From an uncultured Bacteroidota bacterium (lineage in GTDB: Bacteria; Bacteroidota; Bacteroidia; Chitinophagales; Chitinophagaceae), in contig CADEDV010000005.1 in NCBI GenBank assembly GCA_902826165.1, positions 80,381 to 131,620 on the forward strand: 51,240 bases of DNA, read 5' to 3'. The notes below the pieces were generated by a model that was given only the letters and a program-made list of their open reading frames with translations, was not told where the DNA came from and searched no databases. Below, piece after piece: positions 7,814 to 17,694 of the stretch (the stretch's first letter is position 1; each line of letters begins with the position of its first letter). The position numbers and the translations under genes are program-made.

Positions 7814-10063
7814 TTACTGGTATAAAAACTTAGCCTTCTTATCACCGATCATAATTTCAAATTCACCGGGCTCGGTCACCGTTTTCAGCTTATCGTTTAC
7901 AAAAGCGAGGTCGCCCTTAGTGATGCTGAAGGAAACTGTCTTTGCTTCGCCTGGTTGCAGGCTGATCTTATCAAAAGCTCTCAGTCTTTTCATACTCGGA
8001 GTTATACTTGCAAACAAATCTCTTGTATAAAGTTCTACAGTATGCTTGCCTTCCCGGCTGCCTGTGTTCTTCACAGTAATGGAAGCCGTCAATGTCTCAG
8101 TAACGCTAAGCGTATTCTTGCTGAGTAGAATATCTCCATATTCAAAGCTGGTATAACTAAGGCCATGGCCAAAGGCAAAAAGCGGATCATAGCCGGTGCC
8201 CACATTATCATTGAACACTTCTCTTATTTCCTCTGTAGGTTTACGATCATACATTACAATTTCTCCCATGCTTTTATGATAAGTGAATGGTAATCTTCCA
8301 CCGGGGTTATAATCCCCAAACAATACATCAGCTACAGCTTCTGCTGTTTTCTTCCCGCTCCAGTAGGTCATTAAAATCCCTTTTACAGAAGGTTCGATAT
8401 TGGTAATAAACCTTGGGCGACCTTCTGTCAATACCAGGATAACAGGTTTACCGGTTAAAGCGGCTGCAATCACCAGGTCTTCCTGTTCTTTGGGCAAAGC
8501 CAGTTCACGGGTATTGCCGGGGCTTTCAGCGTAGGCGTTCTCCCCAATACAAAGAACAATAGCATCCACTTTTGCAGCAGCGGTGGTTATTGCTGCTGCA
8601 TCATAGTTCATGAGGTTATCAAATCCTTTGCCCGTTGTCGTAATTACATTGGCTGCTCCGATTTTATCAGCAATGGCCTGGTAAATAGTTTTGCTATCAG
8701 CAGGATACCACCTGTCATCATTACCCTGCCAGGTATAACTCCAGCATCCATTTAACGCACTGATGCTTTGTGCAGACGGACCTGCTACCAAAACTTTTTT
8801 ATTCTTTGAGAGTGGCAATACATTATTTTGATTCTTCAGCAAGGTCATAGCTTCCTGGGCTGCAGTTAATGCGTATTGCTGGTACTCCGGTTTACCGAAA
8901 TTAGCAAAGGCAGCAGGTTCAGGATAAGGATTATCAAACAACCCGGTTCTGTACTTCATAACGAGAATGCGTTTCACTGCATCATCAACCCGGCTCATAG
9001 ACACTTCTCCTTTCTTTACAGCTTCTATTAACAGGTCGTAAAAAGAATAATCAGCCGGCACCATGCTCATATCAATACCTGCATTCACGGCCATAACAAC
9101 AGCTTCTCTCGGAGTTACAGCCACATTATGACGATCATGCAGCCGCTTAATATCTTCCCAGTCGGTTACGATCACTCCTTCAAAACCAAGTTCTTTTCGC
9201 AATACATCTGTCAACAGGTATTTGCTGGCATGTACCGGTACGCCATTGATTTCACCTGAGTTCACCATCACCGAAGCAGAGCCTGTCTTTACTGCTTCCC
9301 GAAACTGCGGCAGGTAATATTCTCTTAATTCAATTTCCGGGAGATAAATGGGTGTGCGATCTTTTCCTGAACGTGATGCCGAGTAACCGAGATAATGTTT
9401 TAGACTCGTAGCCACTGCTGTAGGATTTTGCAATCCATCTTCCTCGTAAGCCTTTACAGCAGTTGCTCCCATCGTTTTAACTATATATACATCTTCGCCA
9501 AATGTTTCCGGGAAACGGCTCCATAAAGGCTGGCGGCCAATATCAAGTACGGGTGCAAAGTTCCACCGAACTCCTCCTGCTCTCAGTTCGTTGGCAGTAA
9601 CTTTCGCAGCCTGTCTTACCAGTTCGGGATTTCTTGTGGCTGCCATGGCAATGTTCTGGGGAAACAAAGTTGAGTTAAGCGTATAGGTCTGACCATGTAT
9701 CGCATCCAGCCCATAAATAACGGGGATCTTCAACCTTGTATTTTTTACCTCGTCCTGTATTTGTGTAATGATAGTGCGCCATGTTTCCACCGGCAATGCA
9801 TGGGCTGTCGTATTTAACATGGAGCCCACTTTATATTCAACTACAGCTTTTTTTAAGGCTACCGGATCCAGACTTCCATCTTCATTGGCCCACCCGCCTT
9901 TGGCAAATACAGCCATTGTCACCTGTGTCATCTGGCCCACTTTTTCCTCCAATGTCATTTTTTTAAGCAGGGTTGCTGCTTTTGCTTCCGGGGAGTTGTT
10001 GTTTTGCGCTGTTATGCTTATTGAAATAAGCAAGGTGAGCAGCGGGAACATTATATATTTCAT
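7814..10063 (-). CDS. GH3 beta-glucosidase
   Basis: Retaining exo-beta-glycosidase of 749 residues, exported (signal peptide to about ITAQ20). The (beta/alpha)8 domain carries the nucleophile Asp301 in VIVTDWEDI. The second domain has CIGENAYAESPG, where Glu513 is the likely acid/base, and a fibronectin-III-like domain ends the chain (about 660-749). KHYLGYSASRSGKDR is the usual substrate-binding stretch. It probably releases glucose from the non-reducing ends of glucomannan or xyloglucan oligosaccharides. Exact specificity (beta-glucoside versus beta-xyloside) cannot be read from sequence. Confidence 0.92.
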   Translation of the reverse strand: MKYIMFPLLTLLISISITAQNNNSPEAKAATLLKKMTLEEKVGQMTQVTMAVFAKGGWANEDGSLDPVALKKAVVEYKVGSMLNTTAHALPVETWRTIITQIQDEVKNTRLKIPVIYGLDAIHGQTYTLNSTLFPQNIAMAATRNPELVRQAAKVTANELRAGGVRWNFAPVLDIGRQPLWSRFPETFGEDVYIVKTMGATAVKAYEEDGLQNPTAVATSLKHYLGYSASRSGKDRTPIYLPEIELREYYLPQFREAVKTGSASVMVNSGEINGVPVHASKYLLTDVLRKELGFEGVIVTDWEDIKRLHDRHNVAVTPREAVVMAVNAGIDMSMVPADYSFYDLLIEAVKKGEVSMSRVDDAVKRILVMKYRTGLFDNPYPEPAAFANFGKPEYQQYALTAAQEAMTLLKNQNNVLPLSKNKKVLVAGPSAQSISALNGCWSYTWQGNDDRWYPADSKTIYQAIADKIGAANVITTTGKGFDNLMNYDAAAITTAAAKVDAIVLCIGENAYAESPGNTRELALPKEQEDLVIAAALTGKPVILVLTEGRPRFITNIEPSVKGILMTYWSGKKTAEAVADVLFGDYNPGGRLPFTYHKSMGEIVMYDRKPTEEIREVFNDNVGTGYDPLFAFGHGLSYTSFEYGDILLSKNTLSVTETLTASITVKNTGSREGKHTVELYTRDLFASITPSMKRLRAFDKISLQPGEAKTVSFSITKGDLAFVNDKLKTVTEPGEFEIMIGDKKAKFLYQ

Positions 10064-10082
10064 ATCCTGGTGTTTTTACTTT

Positions 10083-12944
10083 CTATTGAATAATGATACT
10101 TGTTGACATCAATCCATCTGCCGAAGCTGTTAACTTTATTTCTCCTGCACTATTTTCTATTTGAATGATTACCTGGGTATATCCATTGAACAATTTCCGT
10201 TTCCATCCTTCCGCAGGAATACTGACCTGGATATTCCCGGGATTGGTATTAATATTATCCCAGGGATACTTCTTGAGCAGCGGTGCTGCAACGATAGCTA
10301 TATCGTTCTTCCCGGGGTGAAGAATTTTTGGATCTATAATGATGTCTTTGTCAGCGGTAAGGCTATCCGCAATCTTTACCCCGTTTATATAAACTGATTG
10401 GGAAGTACCTATACTCTTACTAAAAAAGGTGATCGTTGATGCAGAGATCATGTCCGGCATAGAAAAATCACCCTTGTACAATACCTGATTCACCCGCTTT
10501 CCAAACTGTTCATCCCGCTCTTCCCGGAATGCATCATTCCATTGTTTATCATCATAGCCCGTGGCTATTGCACCTGTAAAATCTTCACCCACCTCAACAT
10601 ATTTTTCTTTTCGCAATTGTATACCCGCAACTGAAATAGTCTCTGTAAACCGGTCTTTCTCTCCCGAAACCGGGTTACCATTGCCCACGCCAATAATTTT
10701 ACCCGGACCTGTTATTGAAAAACTTATTTCGTTGTCTGCAACCGGCATTAAATACCCGTTTTTATCTGTTGCAGAGATATTTACGACAGCAGTACTTATC
10801 CCCTCCTTATTACTACTGCTTTTATACAGTTCCGCATGTAACGCAGTGGCCGGTCCGGAAGTCCTGACTTTCTCCACTGCTATCTTTTTTCCTTTTTTAT
10901 ATCCAACGGCCTCTATTATGCCAGGTTGATAATTTACCATCCATTGCAAATGCCCGTTTGGTAACATTACTTTTTTACCCAACGACTTTTTGTTCAGGAA
11001 CAATTCCACTTCATCGCAGTTACTATAGACCCATACGTCAACCGGCCTTCCTTCTTTTCCTTTCCAGTTCCAATGAGGAAGTATATGCAAAACTGTATCA
11101 TTCGTCCACCAGCTTTTTAAATACCATATATTATCTTTGGGGAAGCCACAGATATCCATCATACCGAAGTAAGAAGTAACGGAAGGCCATCCAAAAGGAG
11201 TCGGCTCTCCCCGGTAATCAAATCCGGTCCAGATAAACATACCGGCAAGGTAGTCACGGCTTATATAATGTTTCCAGCCATCCTGGATAGAAACAAAGTT
11301 GGGCCAGGGCTTTTTATCATAAGCTGCTATAACGTGTAATTTATCATCGTCAACATATTCACCTCTTGTAGCCCTGGTACTGCCTTCTTCAGTACCCCAC
11401 ATCGGCTGCTTTGGAAATTCCCGGTGATGCTCATCCGTATTGATTTGCCCGATATAATTTACTCCCATGATGTCAATCACATTAGAAATACCCTTTTGCC
11501 AGCCACCGCTGATCGCTGCGGTAATTCCTCTTGTACTATCGAGTGATCTTACATATTCCTGCATAGTTATGGCAATCTTTGCTCCTTTCTGGTTGCCTTC
11601 AATCCCCCATTCTTCGTTTCCAATACTCCAGCTGATGATGGAAGGATGGTTCCTGTCTCTCTGTATAAACCGTTCCAGGTAACTGAAGTGCATACTGCTA
11701 ACTCCCATCAGCCTGTTCTCATCAATAACCAGCATACCCATCCTGTCACAGGCATCCAGCAATTCAGGAGCAGGCGGATTATGTGCACAACGCCAGGCAT
11801 TGAACCCAGCTTCTTTCATTTTTTTAACCCGGTATTCATATAAACCATCCGGCATCGCCGTTCCGACACCTGCATGATCCTGATGATTATTGGCTCCTTT
11901 AATTTTTATAGCATTACCATTTAAGAAAAAACCTTTCTCCGCATCAAACCGGATACTTCGGATACCAAAGGTTGTTCTGTACACATCCGTAACTGAATTA
12001 TCGCAAATCACTTCTGTGACCATCGTATATAAATATGGGTCTTCGATTGACCAAAGGTTAGGGGAAGTAACAAGCAGGTTAGCAGGTACATTCTTTTGTT
12101 CCATCTTTCTCAGCAAAAAAAAATCCGTATTACCAGTTGCTATTTTTTCTCCCTTTGCATTCAATATCGTTTGCCTGATTTGAACTTCTTTATTTCGATG
12201 CTCTTCATTTATAATAGTAGCTACAACCGTAACAGTAGCTGTTTCTGCCTTTACAGTTGAAGAAATAAATGTGCCATCTGAAACCACATGTACAGGAGAT
12301 GTTTTGTTCAGCCATACATGGCGGTAAATACCGGCACCTTCATAAAACCAGCCTTCTTCCATCGTGGCATCAGCCCTTACTGCGATAAAATTATCCCCAC
12401 CATAGTTTACATACTCAGAGATATTATACTCAAACCCTGTATACCCACTGGGTTCTGTTCCGAGATAGAAACCGTTTATCCAGACAGCAGCATTTCGGAA
12501 CACTCCATCAAATGCCAGGCTGATTCTTTTGCCTTCATCTGACTTTTGTATAAAAAATTTCTTCCGGTACCAGCCGATACTTGTTCCCGGAAAATTTCTA
12601 CCCACAGCTTTAAAACCGTGACTTAAACTTGCTGTGCTGTCAAAAGGAAGTTCAACTGCCCAATCATGAGGCAGGTCTATCTTTCTCCAGGAACGGTCAT
12701 CAAAATCAGCTGCTGCCGCTCCATCACCGTAAGCGGCTTTTGCCAAATAAGAAAAATAGCCCGTTGCGCTGTTAAAATCTTTTCTGGTATCTGTTGCGTG
12801 GCCAAATGAAAATCTCCAGCCGGCATCAAAATTCAAATGTTCTCTTGCTGCGGAGTTATTTTCCTGTGAGTAAGTAATTGTAATGAAAGACAATACCATA
12901 ACTGTCAAACAGAAGTGTTTCCCATATAGAAAAGAAGTAAACAT
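10083..12944 (-). CDS. GH2 beta-galactosidase-like enzyme with a split C-terminal Ig domain
   Basis: Exported GH2 enzyme of 953 residues: signal peptide (to about TYSQ27), sugar-binding jelly-roll (about 40-220), immunoglobulin-like domain, then catalytic barrel with acid/base Glu444 in SIGNEEW and nucleophile Glu519 in GTEEGS. WRCAHNPP (384-391) is typical of beta-galactosidase-like members. A DUF4982-type domain (about 615-695) and a terminal Ig-like domain follow. The terminal domain is interrupted: GPGKIIGVGNGNP (746-758) and the closing RKLFNGYTQVII are separated by about 150 residues (about 766-913) resembling a jelly-roll carbohydrate-binding domain. Beta-mannosidase activity is an alternative. 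Spacing is 13 bp from GH31 and 19 bp to GH3. Confidence 0.88.
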   Translation of the reverse strand: MFTSFLYGKHFCLTVMVLSFITITYSQENNSAAREHLNFDAGWRFSFGHATDTRKDFNSATGYFSYLAKAAYGDGAAAADFDDRSWRKIDLPHDWAVELPFDSTASLSHGFKAVGRNFPGTSIGWYRKKFFIQKSDEGKRISLAFDGVFRNAAVWINGFYLGTEPSGYTGFEYNISEYVNYGGDNFIAVRADATMEEGWFYEGAGIYRHVWLNKTSPVHVVSDGTFISSTVKAETATVTVVATIINEEHRNKEVQIRQTILNAKGEKIATGNTDFFLLRKMEQKNVPANLLVTSPNLWSIEDPYLYTMVTEVICDNSVTDVYRTTFGIRSIRFDAEKGFFLNGNAIKIKGANNHQDHAGVGTAMPDGLYEYRVKKMKEAGFNAWRCAHNPPAPELLDACDRMGMLVIDENRLMGVSSMHFSYLERFIQRDRNHPSIISWSIGNEEWGIEGNQKGAKIAITMQEYVRSLDSTRGITAAISGGWQKGISNVIDIMGVNYIGQINTDEHHREFPKQPMWGTEEGSTRATRGEYVDDDKLHVIAAYDKKPWPNFVSIQDGWKHYISRDYLAGMFIWTGFDYRGEPTPFGWPSVTSYFGMMDICGFPKDNIWYLKSWWTNDTVLHILPHWNWKGKEGRPVDVWVYSNCDEVELFLNKKSLGKKVMLPNGHLQWMVNYQPGIIEAVGYKKGKKIAVEKVRTSGPATALHAELYKSSSNKEGISTAVVNISATDKNGYLMPVADNEISFSITGPGKIIGVGNGNPVSGEKDRFTETISVAGIQLRKEKYVEVGEDFTGAIATGYDDKQWNDAFREERDEQFGKRVNQVLYKGDFSMPDMISASTITFFSKSIGTSQSVYINGVKIADSLTADKDIIIDPKILHPGKNDIAIVAAPLLKKYPWDNINTNPGNIQVSIPAEGWKRKLFNGYTQVIIQIENSAGEIKLTASADGLMSTSIIIQ

Positions 12945-12957
12945 ATTATTTCACCAA

Positions 12958-15828
12958 TTAATCCAGCTTAATAACAATCTCTTTCCCTGCATATTTTACC
13001 GTCTTCATTGCCTTTTTGCTAAACTCTAATCCGGCTGGTTTGTCCTTACTTATCATTTTAATGTGGATCGTTCTTGTTTTCAGCATTCCTGTAAAACTGC
13101 CTTTCCGGTTGCCAATGATGACAGTTTTTGTTGCTTCGTTGTAGGTGAATGGAATTTCAGAAAAACTCCCTTTCTCATAATTATAATTCACTCCTTCGTC
13201 CTCATACAAAACAAACGAAGCGTCATTACCAGTATATACAAATAAAGTGATAGGGTCTGCCGGCTTTTCTGACACATACTGCAGTTCGGGGCCTGTTGGG
13301 ATAATGGAGCCTTCCTTTATAAATACAGGTATCTTTTCATAAGGGGCATCAGCAGTAATGCTTTGCCCGCCATTATAATACTTACCGGAATACAGGTCGT
13401 ACCATCCCTGACCAGCTGGCAAATAAACAGCTCTGTTTATTGCTTTATAAGAATAGACAGGATTGATAAGTAATGACGGCCCAAACATAAACTGATCACC
13501 TGTCTTCCATGTTTTTTTATCAGTCGCAAAATCCATTACCAGTCCCCGCATGATCGTATAATCAGTATGATAAGCTGCACCGGCCAGTGAATACGTATAC
13601 GGCATTAACCGGTAACGAAGCTGGTTATAATACAGCATACTTTTATACGCAGGGTGATCTTCCGGGGCAATATTGTAAAGCTCTCTCACCGGAAATTGCC
13701 CGTGAGAACGAAACAAAGGCAGAAAACTTCCCCATTGATACCAGCGGGTTTGTAACTCTCTCCATTCTTCCTGGTCTTTTTCCAGCATGGGAACTTTATT
13801 ATACCGGGTCTCTGTTGCAAATCCGCCAATATCCATTGTCCAGTAGGGTAACCCGGATAAAGAATAATTCAATCCTGCACTGATCTGTGTACGCATATCC
13901 TCCCATCTTGCACCGATATCACCACTCCACACACTGGCTGCAAATCTTTGTGAACCTGCAAAAGCAGAACGGGTCAATAGAAAAACCCTTTTATTGTTAT
14001 CTGAGCCCCGTTGTCCTTCGTAAATCCCTTTTGCATTCATCAGCGGGTAAGCATTCATAAATTCAGCTGCCGTTCCCAATGCCAGCGGGTGCATTTGCTC
14101 TTTTCTTTTTGCCGGTGACACGTTTGATTGAATATCCGGCTCGCTGGCATCCATCCACCAGGCATCTACTTTTCGTTTGAATAAATTTTCTTCGAGTAAA
14201 TTCCAGAATCCTTTCCGGGCACTGTCATTAAATACATCATAAAAAGTAGATACATAACCGGGGCCGACCCAGTCTTTTTGGCGGTCGGCACTATTTCTTG
14301 TGTACAACCAACCCTTTTGATCAAACTGGTTATATGTTTTAATTCCTTCGTAAAATTTTGGCCAGACAGAAATCATAAACTGAGCATGATGCTTTTTGTG
14401 CAGTACATCAATCATGTTATCCGCATTGGGGAAACGGGTTTTATCAAATTCCTGGCTGCCCCAATCATTCTCTTTCCAGTAAAACCAATCCTGCACGATA
14501 TTATCCAAAGGAATTTTTCGTTTTCTGAATTCAGCTACGGTATTTAAAATTTCTTCCTGTGACTTATATCGTTCCCGGCTTTGCCAGAAACCCATAGCCC
14601 ATTTGGGAACAACTGGCGCCTTGCCGGTAAGCTGCCGGTAACCATGGACCACCTCATCCAGATTAGTTCCGTACACGAAATAATAATCTATTTGTCTGCC
14701 GGCCTCTGAATCAAAAGAAAATGCATTGGCATCATCCGGTGAAGCAGGGGGTAAAAATTGGACTGATATATATGATTCACCGCCATCAGGTATCCATTCT
14801 AATTTGATGGAATATCTTTTTCGCTTTTCCAATGACAGATCCATTAACGCTGTTCCGGGGTTCCATGCCTGCCTCCATTTATCAAACATTAGTTTCCCGT
14901 TCACCCAGCATTTCAGGTATCCGCCATAGGAAAATTTAAACTGGTAGATACCGGCTTCCTCTCCTGCAATACTACCCTGCCAGGTAATACTTCCTTTTTC
15001 AATTGCAAATTCTTTCGGCAGCCTTTGTTTAGTATCATTCATAAACGGATACCATATCTCTGATTCTGCCTTTTCAAAAAGAAGCTGGTCAGGCCTGTTC
15101 TTATCATTAGCATAAGAAGCGGTAAGCCACCCCGAATTATCCTTCTTATCAAACAAATGAAGACCTGAGAGCGGCTGGAATGACCTCACATCTCCCACTT
15201 TGCTGTATGAATAATTATCCCATAGGATACCATAATTCTTTACTGAAACAAGAAAGGGAACCGCTATCTCCGTGTTATTTTGAAAAAGGATGGTTTGCCT
15301 TCCTTTATAATCCCACACATCATCCTGGTGCTGGCCCAGGCCGTAATAAGCATCTTCGCCTGTTACAACAAAACCTTGTTTCACTGCATACAACGTCTTT
15401 CCTTCCTGCATTACCGGTTGAATGCTCCTGCCCTGTACAGTTTTTTCTGCAAGTATGGAGTTATCGTTTTTATCAAAAAAAGTTACGGCACCAGTTGAAA
15501 GGTTTATACGGACCTTTACGGAAGCTGTTGCCAGTTCAAGTGTTTCGCCAGTTTCTTTTACTTCCCATTGACCAAATGTGGGTTGCTGAATAACGGTGAG
15601 ACTTTTATCAGGTAATATATCTGCCTGCGGCGATGCAGTAACCCGTATTATTTTATCATTTACCACCCGTAGCTGAACCATTTTTACCGCACCTGAAAAC
15701 TGCTGATCAGGATAAACAACTACCCCATTTTCAGTTTTCCTGAATACTGGTTGTTGAGAAGTAGCTGCAACAGAAAAAAACAGGAACAGCAGAACTGTAA
15801 GCTGCCTGGTGGAATTTATTTTCCTCAT
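12958..15828 (-). CDS. GH31 alpha-xylosidase-like enzyme with PA14 insertion
   Basis: Exported retaining alpha-glycosidase of 956 residues (signal peptide to about ATSQ25). The nucleophile is Asp560 in AWWMDASEPD and the acid/base Asp637 in VWSGDIGARWEDM. A PA14-like domain is inserted in the N-terminal part (about 240-370), recognisable from GGYLKCWVNGKL, FDKWRQAWNP and ISVQF. This arrangement is known from xyloglucan alpha-xylosidases such as those of Cellvibrio japonicus and Bacteroides ovatus. It suggests cleavage of alpha-xylose from hemicellulose oligosaccharides, although alpha-glucosidase or another alpha-linkage remains possible. A 107-bp gap separates it from the gene upstream, with no promoter that I recognise. 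Confidence 0.9.
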   Translation of the reverse strand: MRKINSTRQLTVLLFLFFSVAATSQQPVFRKTENGVVVYPDQQFSGAVKMVQLRVVNDKIIRVTASPQADILPDKSLTVIQQPTFGQWEVKETGETLELATASVKVRINLSTGAVTFFDKNDNSILAEKTVQGRSIQPVMQEGKTLYAVKQGFVVTGEDAYYGLGQHQDDVWDYKGRQTILFQNNTEIAVPFLVSVKNYGILWDNYSYSKVGDVRSFQPLSGLHLFDKKDNSGWLTASYANDKNRPDQLLFEKAESEIWYPFMNDTKQRLPKEFAIEKGSITWQGSIAGEEAGIYQFKFSYGGYLKCWVNGKLMFDKWRQAWNPGTALMDLSLEKRKRYSIKLEWIPDGGESYISVQFLPPASPDDANAFSFDSEAGRQIDYYFVYGTNLDEVVHGYRQLTGKAPVVPKWAMGFWQSRERYKSQEEILNTVAEFRKRKIPLDNIVQDWFYWKENDWGSQEFDKTRFPNADNMIDVLHKKHHAQFMISVWPKFYEGIKTYNQFDQKGWLYTRNSADRQKDWVGPGYVSTFYDVFNDSARKGFWNLLEENLFKRKVDAWWMDASEPDIQSNVSPAKRKEQMHPLALGTAAEFMNAYPLMNAKGIYEGQRGSDNNKRVFLLTRSAFAGSQRFAASVWSGDIGARWEDMRTQISAGLNYSLSGLPYWTMDIGGFATETRYNKVPMLEKDQEEWRELQTRWYQWGSFLPLFRSHGQFPVRELYNIAPEDHPAYKSMLYYNQLRYRLMPYTYSLAGAAYHTDYTIMRGLVMDFATDKKTWKTGDQFMFGPSLLINPVYSYKAINRAVYLPAGQGWYDLYSGKYYNGGQSITADAPYEKIPVFIKEGSIIPTGPELQYVSEKPADPITLFVYTGNDASFVLYEDEGVNYNYEKGSFSEIPFTYNEATKTVIIGNRKGSFTGMLKTRTIHIKMISKDKPAGLEFSKKAMKTVKYAGKEIVIKLD

Positions 15829-15935
15829 AAAACAAGAACTTACGTTTATTTAATACCCAATCTTTCCATTTTTGTCAATCAATAACCTGTTCTCCCTCCC
15901 AATCTATTTCTATTTCTTTACATCCTGCATGATTT

Positions 15936-17681
15936 TTATTGTTTCGCCACTACTAAAAACACAGCTGCACGACCCGGAACAGTAACTCTTATGCCGTTGG
16001 TTGTTGAAGCAGAGTTGGGCCCTATATTTTTATAATTCTCCGGGCCGCCGGCAGCAAATGAAGAAGTAATACCATTCACCAAAGTTTTCCTGGAAAATTC
16101 ACCATTATCGCCGCCACCTGTTAAAGTGTACCAGTAAAATCTTGAACCTTTCCGGAAATTTTGAATCTTTACCTCAACAGATTTTGAATCAGCAGATTTA
16201 TTCACCAACGCAACTGCCGTTTCTCCTGAAGTAAAGGAAGAAGCATAACTGACAATATCAGCAGCACTAGAAGTCGAAGAGACCAACCTGTCGCCGAGGT
16301 ATTTCTGAAAGAAATACATGTGATAATAGGCAGGGCGGGGATTCCATTTGGGGACAGCATCCGGCTCATCACCATTATTGAACATGCCATGGTCGTTTCC
16401 ATTATCCCATCCATTGGCAAGATCCCATCGTGAGGTCATTCCAAACTTATTCTTTAGTGATTCTCCTAACACCAATACAGCATGCAGCCCATTAATATGT
16501 GATACAGCCTGTTTTGACCCGGTAGAAAAAATATTCCATTCATTTAATACAACTGGTTTCTGGGTAAGTCCTGCGGTACTGATGGACTGCTTCACATAGT
16601 CCATCATGGTTCCTGTTACAGCTTGCGGAGTGGCCAGTATTTCCGTAGCATTTGCATTGGTCTGGAAATTGGTATAGTAATTATGAACGATATAGTAATC
16701 CGGGAAACTTCCGGCACCTGTAAATAAACCAGTGTTCCAGGTCCTGGCGGTATTGGTCCACCAACTCAGTGGATCCGACTCAGAAGTAACAGCGCCTATA
16801 TAAATAGTTTTACCAATTTCCTGTGCTGCTTTTCGCATCGAATCAGCAAATACTTTAAAATGCTGCCCGTACAATTGCCCGGTTAAAAACTCGGGCTGTC
16901 CATCCTGGTTAATAGCTGTATTGATACGGTACCCAGCTTCCCATTCACCAAAATTTTCATTCCCTATTTCCCAATACCTGGTGCGACCGTTATCATAACG
17001 AACCCAGTCAGCAGCAAGATGTGCAGCTGCTGCAACAGGATTAACTCCTGTCCCATACCTGGCATATCCATAATTGATAGTGATCATCCCCTGGTTACCT
17101 GTTTGCTGCAGCATGCTGTAATAATTATCAACTGAGAAGGTCCAGCTGGCCGTATTCTTTCCATACCAGTAGCCTGCATTTGTTGTCGTGCCATTTGCCT
17201 GTACTAATTGTGCAGGCGCATCAGCAGGAGGAGTATTGGGTTGGGCATTCCAAAAGAAAACATCGCTGATACTTCCTCCCGGGAACCGGATAATGTGCGG
17301 ATGAAGGGTGGTAATATGATCCATTAGTGATGGTTCTGTAACGAATTGACCCATCCAGAGATTAGCATTATTGCCTGCAATAGACCGGGGGATTTTAGTA
17401 ATGACATTGCTCCTGTCAACTGTAACAGTAATACCTGAAACAGCCGGGGCCGTTGTATTGGTAAAGGAGGAGGGTACAGTAAAATTTACCGGTTGCCAGT
17501 CATCCAGGAAAAATCCGATCGTATTGGCCAATGGGGGATCAACCTGCGGGTTAACGGTTGTTGTATCTGTTGGAGGTGTCACCGGGTCTGTACCTCCATT
17601 ACTTTTTTTACAGGAAGAAAAAATATTAGAGGTTGCAATAAACAACACACACAATAAAACTACCCATTTTTCTTTCTTCAT
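15936..17681 (-). CDS. GH51-like clan-A glycosidase lipoprotein
   Basis: Lipoprotein of 581 residues with the lipobox at Cys24 (FSSCKKS), then a Pro/Thr-rich linker (about 30-55). An N-terminal beta region follows, then a barrel with HIIRFPGGSISDVFFW (129-144), acid/base candidate Glu242 in YWEIGNENFG and nucleophile candidate Glu381 in VVLNEWN. These fit clan GH-A alpha-L-arabinofuranosidase-like enzymes (GH51), but other clan-A families are not excluded. The frame opens 13 codons earlier. The ATG at 17681 is chosen because it gives a proper lipoprotein signal and begins 13 nt after the epimerase stop. It is probably anchored at the cell surface. Confidence 0.75.
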   Translation of the reverse strand: MKKEKWVVLLCVLFIATSNIFSSCKKSNGGTDPVTPPTDTTTVNPQVDPPLANTIGFFLDDWQPVNFTVPSSFTNTTAPAVSGITVTVDRSNVITKIPRSIAGNNANLWMGQFVTEPSLMDHITTLHPHIIRFPGGSISDVFFWNAQPNTPPADAPAQLVQANGTTTNAGYWYGKNTASWTFSVDNYYSMLQQTGNQGMITINYGYARYGTGVNPVAAAAHLAADWVRYDNGRTRYWEIGNENFGEWEAGYRINTAINQDGQPEFLTGQLYGQHFKVFADSMRKAAQEIGKTIYIGAVTSESDPLSWWTNTARTWNTGLFTGAGSFPDYYIVHNYYTNFQTNANATEILATPQAVTGTMMDYVKQSISTAGLTQKPVVLNEWNIFSTGSKQAVSHINGLHAVLVLGESLKNKFGMTSRWDLANGWDNGNDHGMFNNGDEPDAVPKWNPRPAYYHMYFFQKYLGDRLVSSTSSAADIVSYASSFTSGETAVALVNKSADSKSVEVKIQNFRKGSRFYWYTLTGGGDNGEFSRKTLVNGITSSFAAGGPENYKNIGPNSASTTNGIRVTVPGRAAVFLVVAKQ

Positions 17682-17694
17682 AATTATCGGTTCT

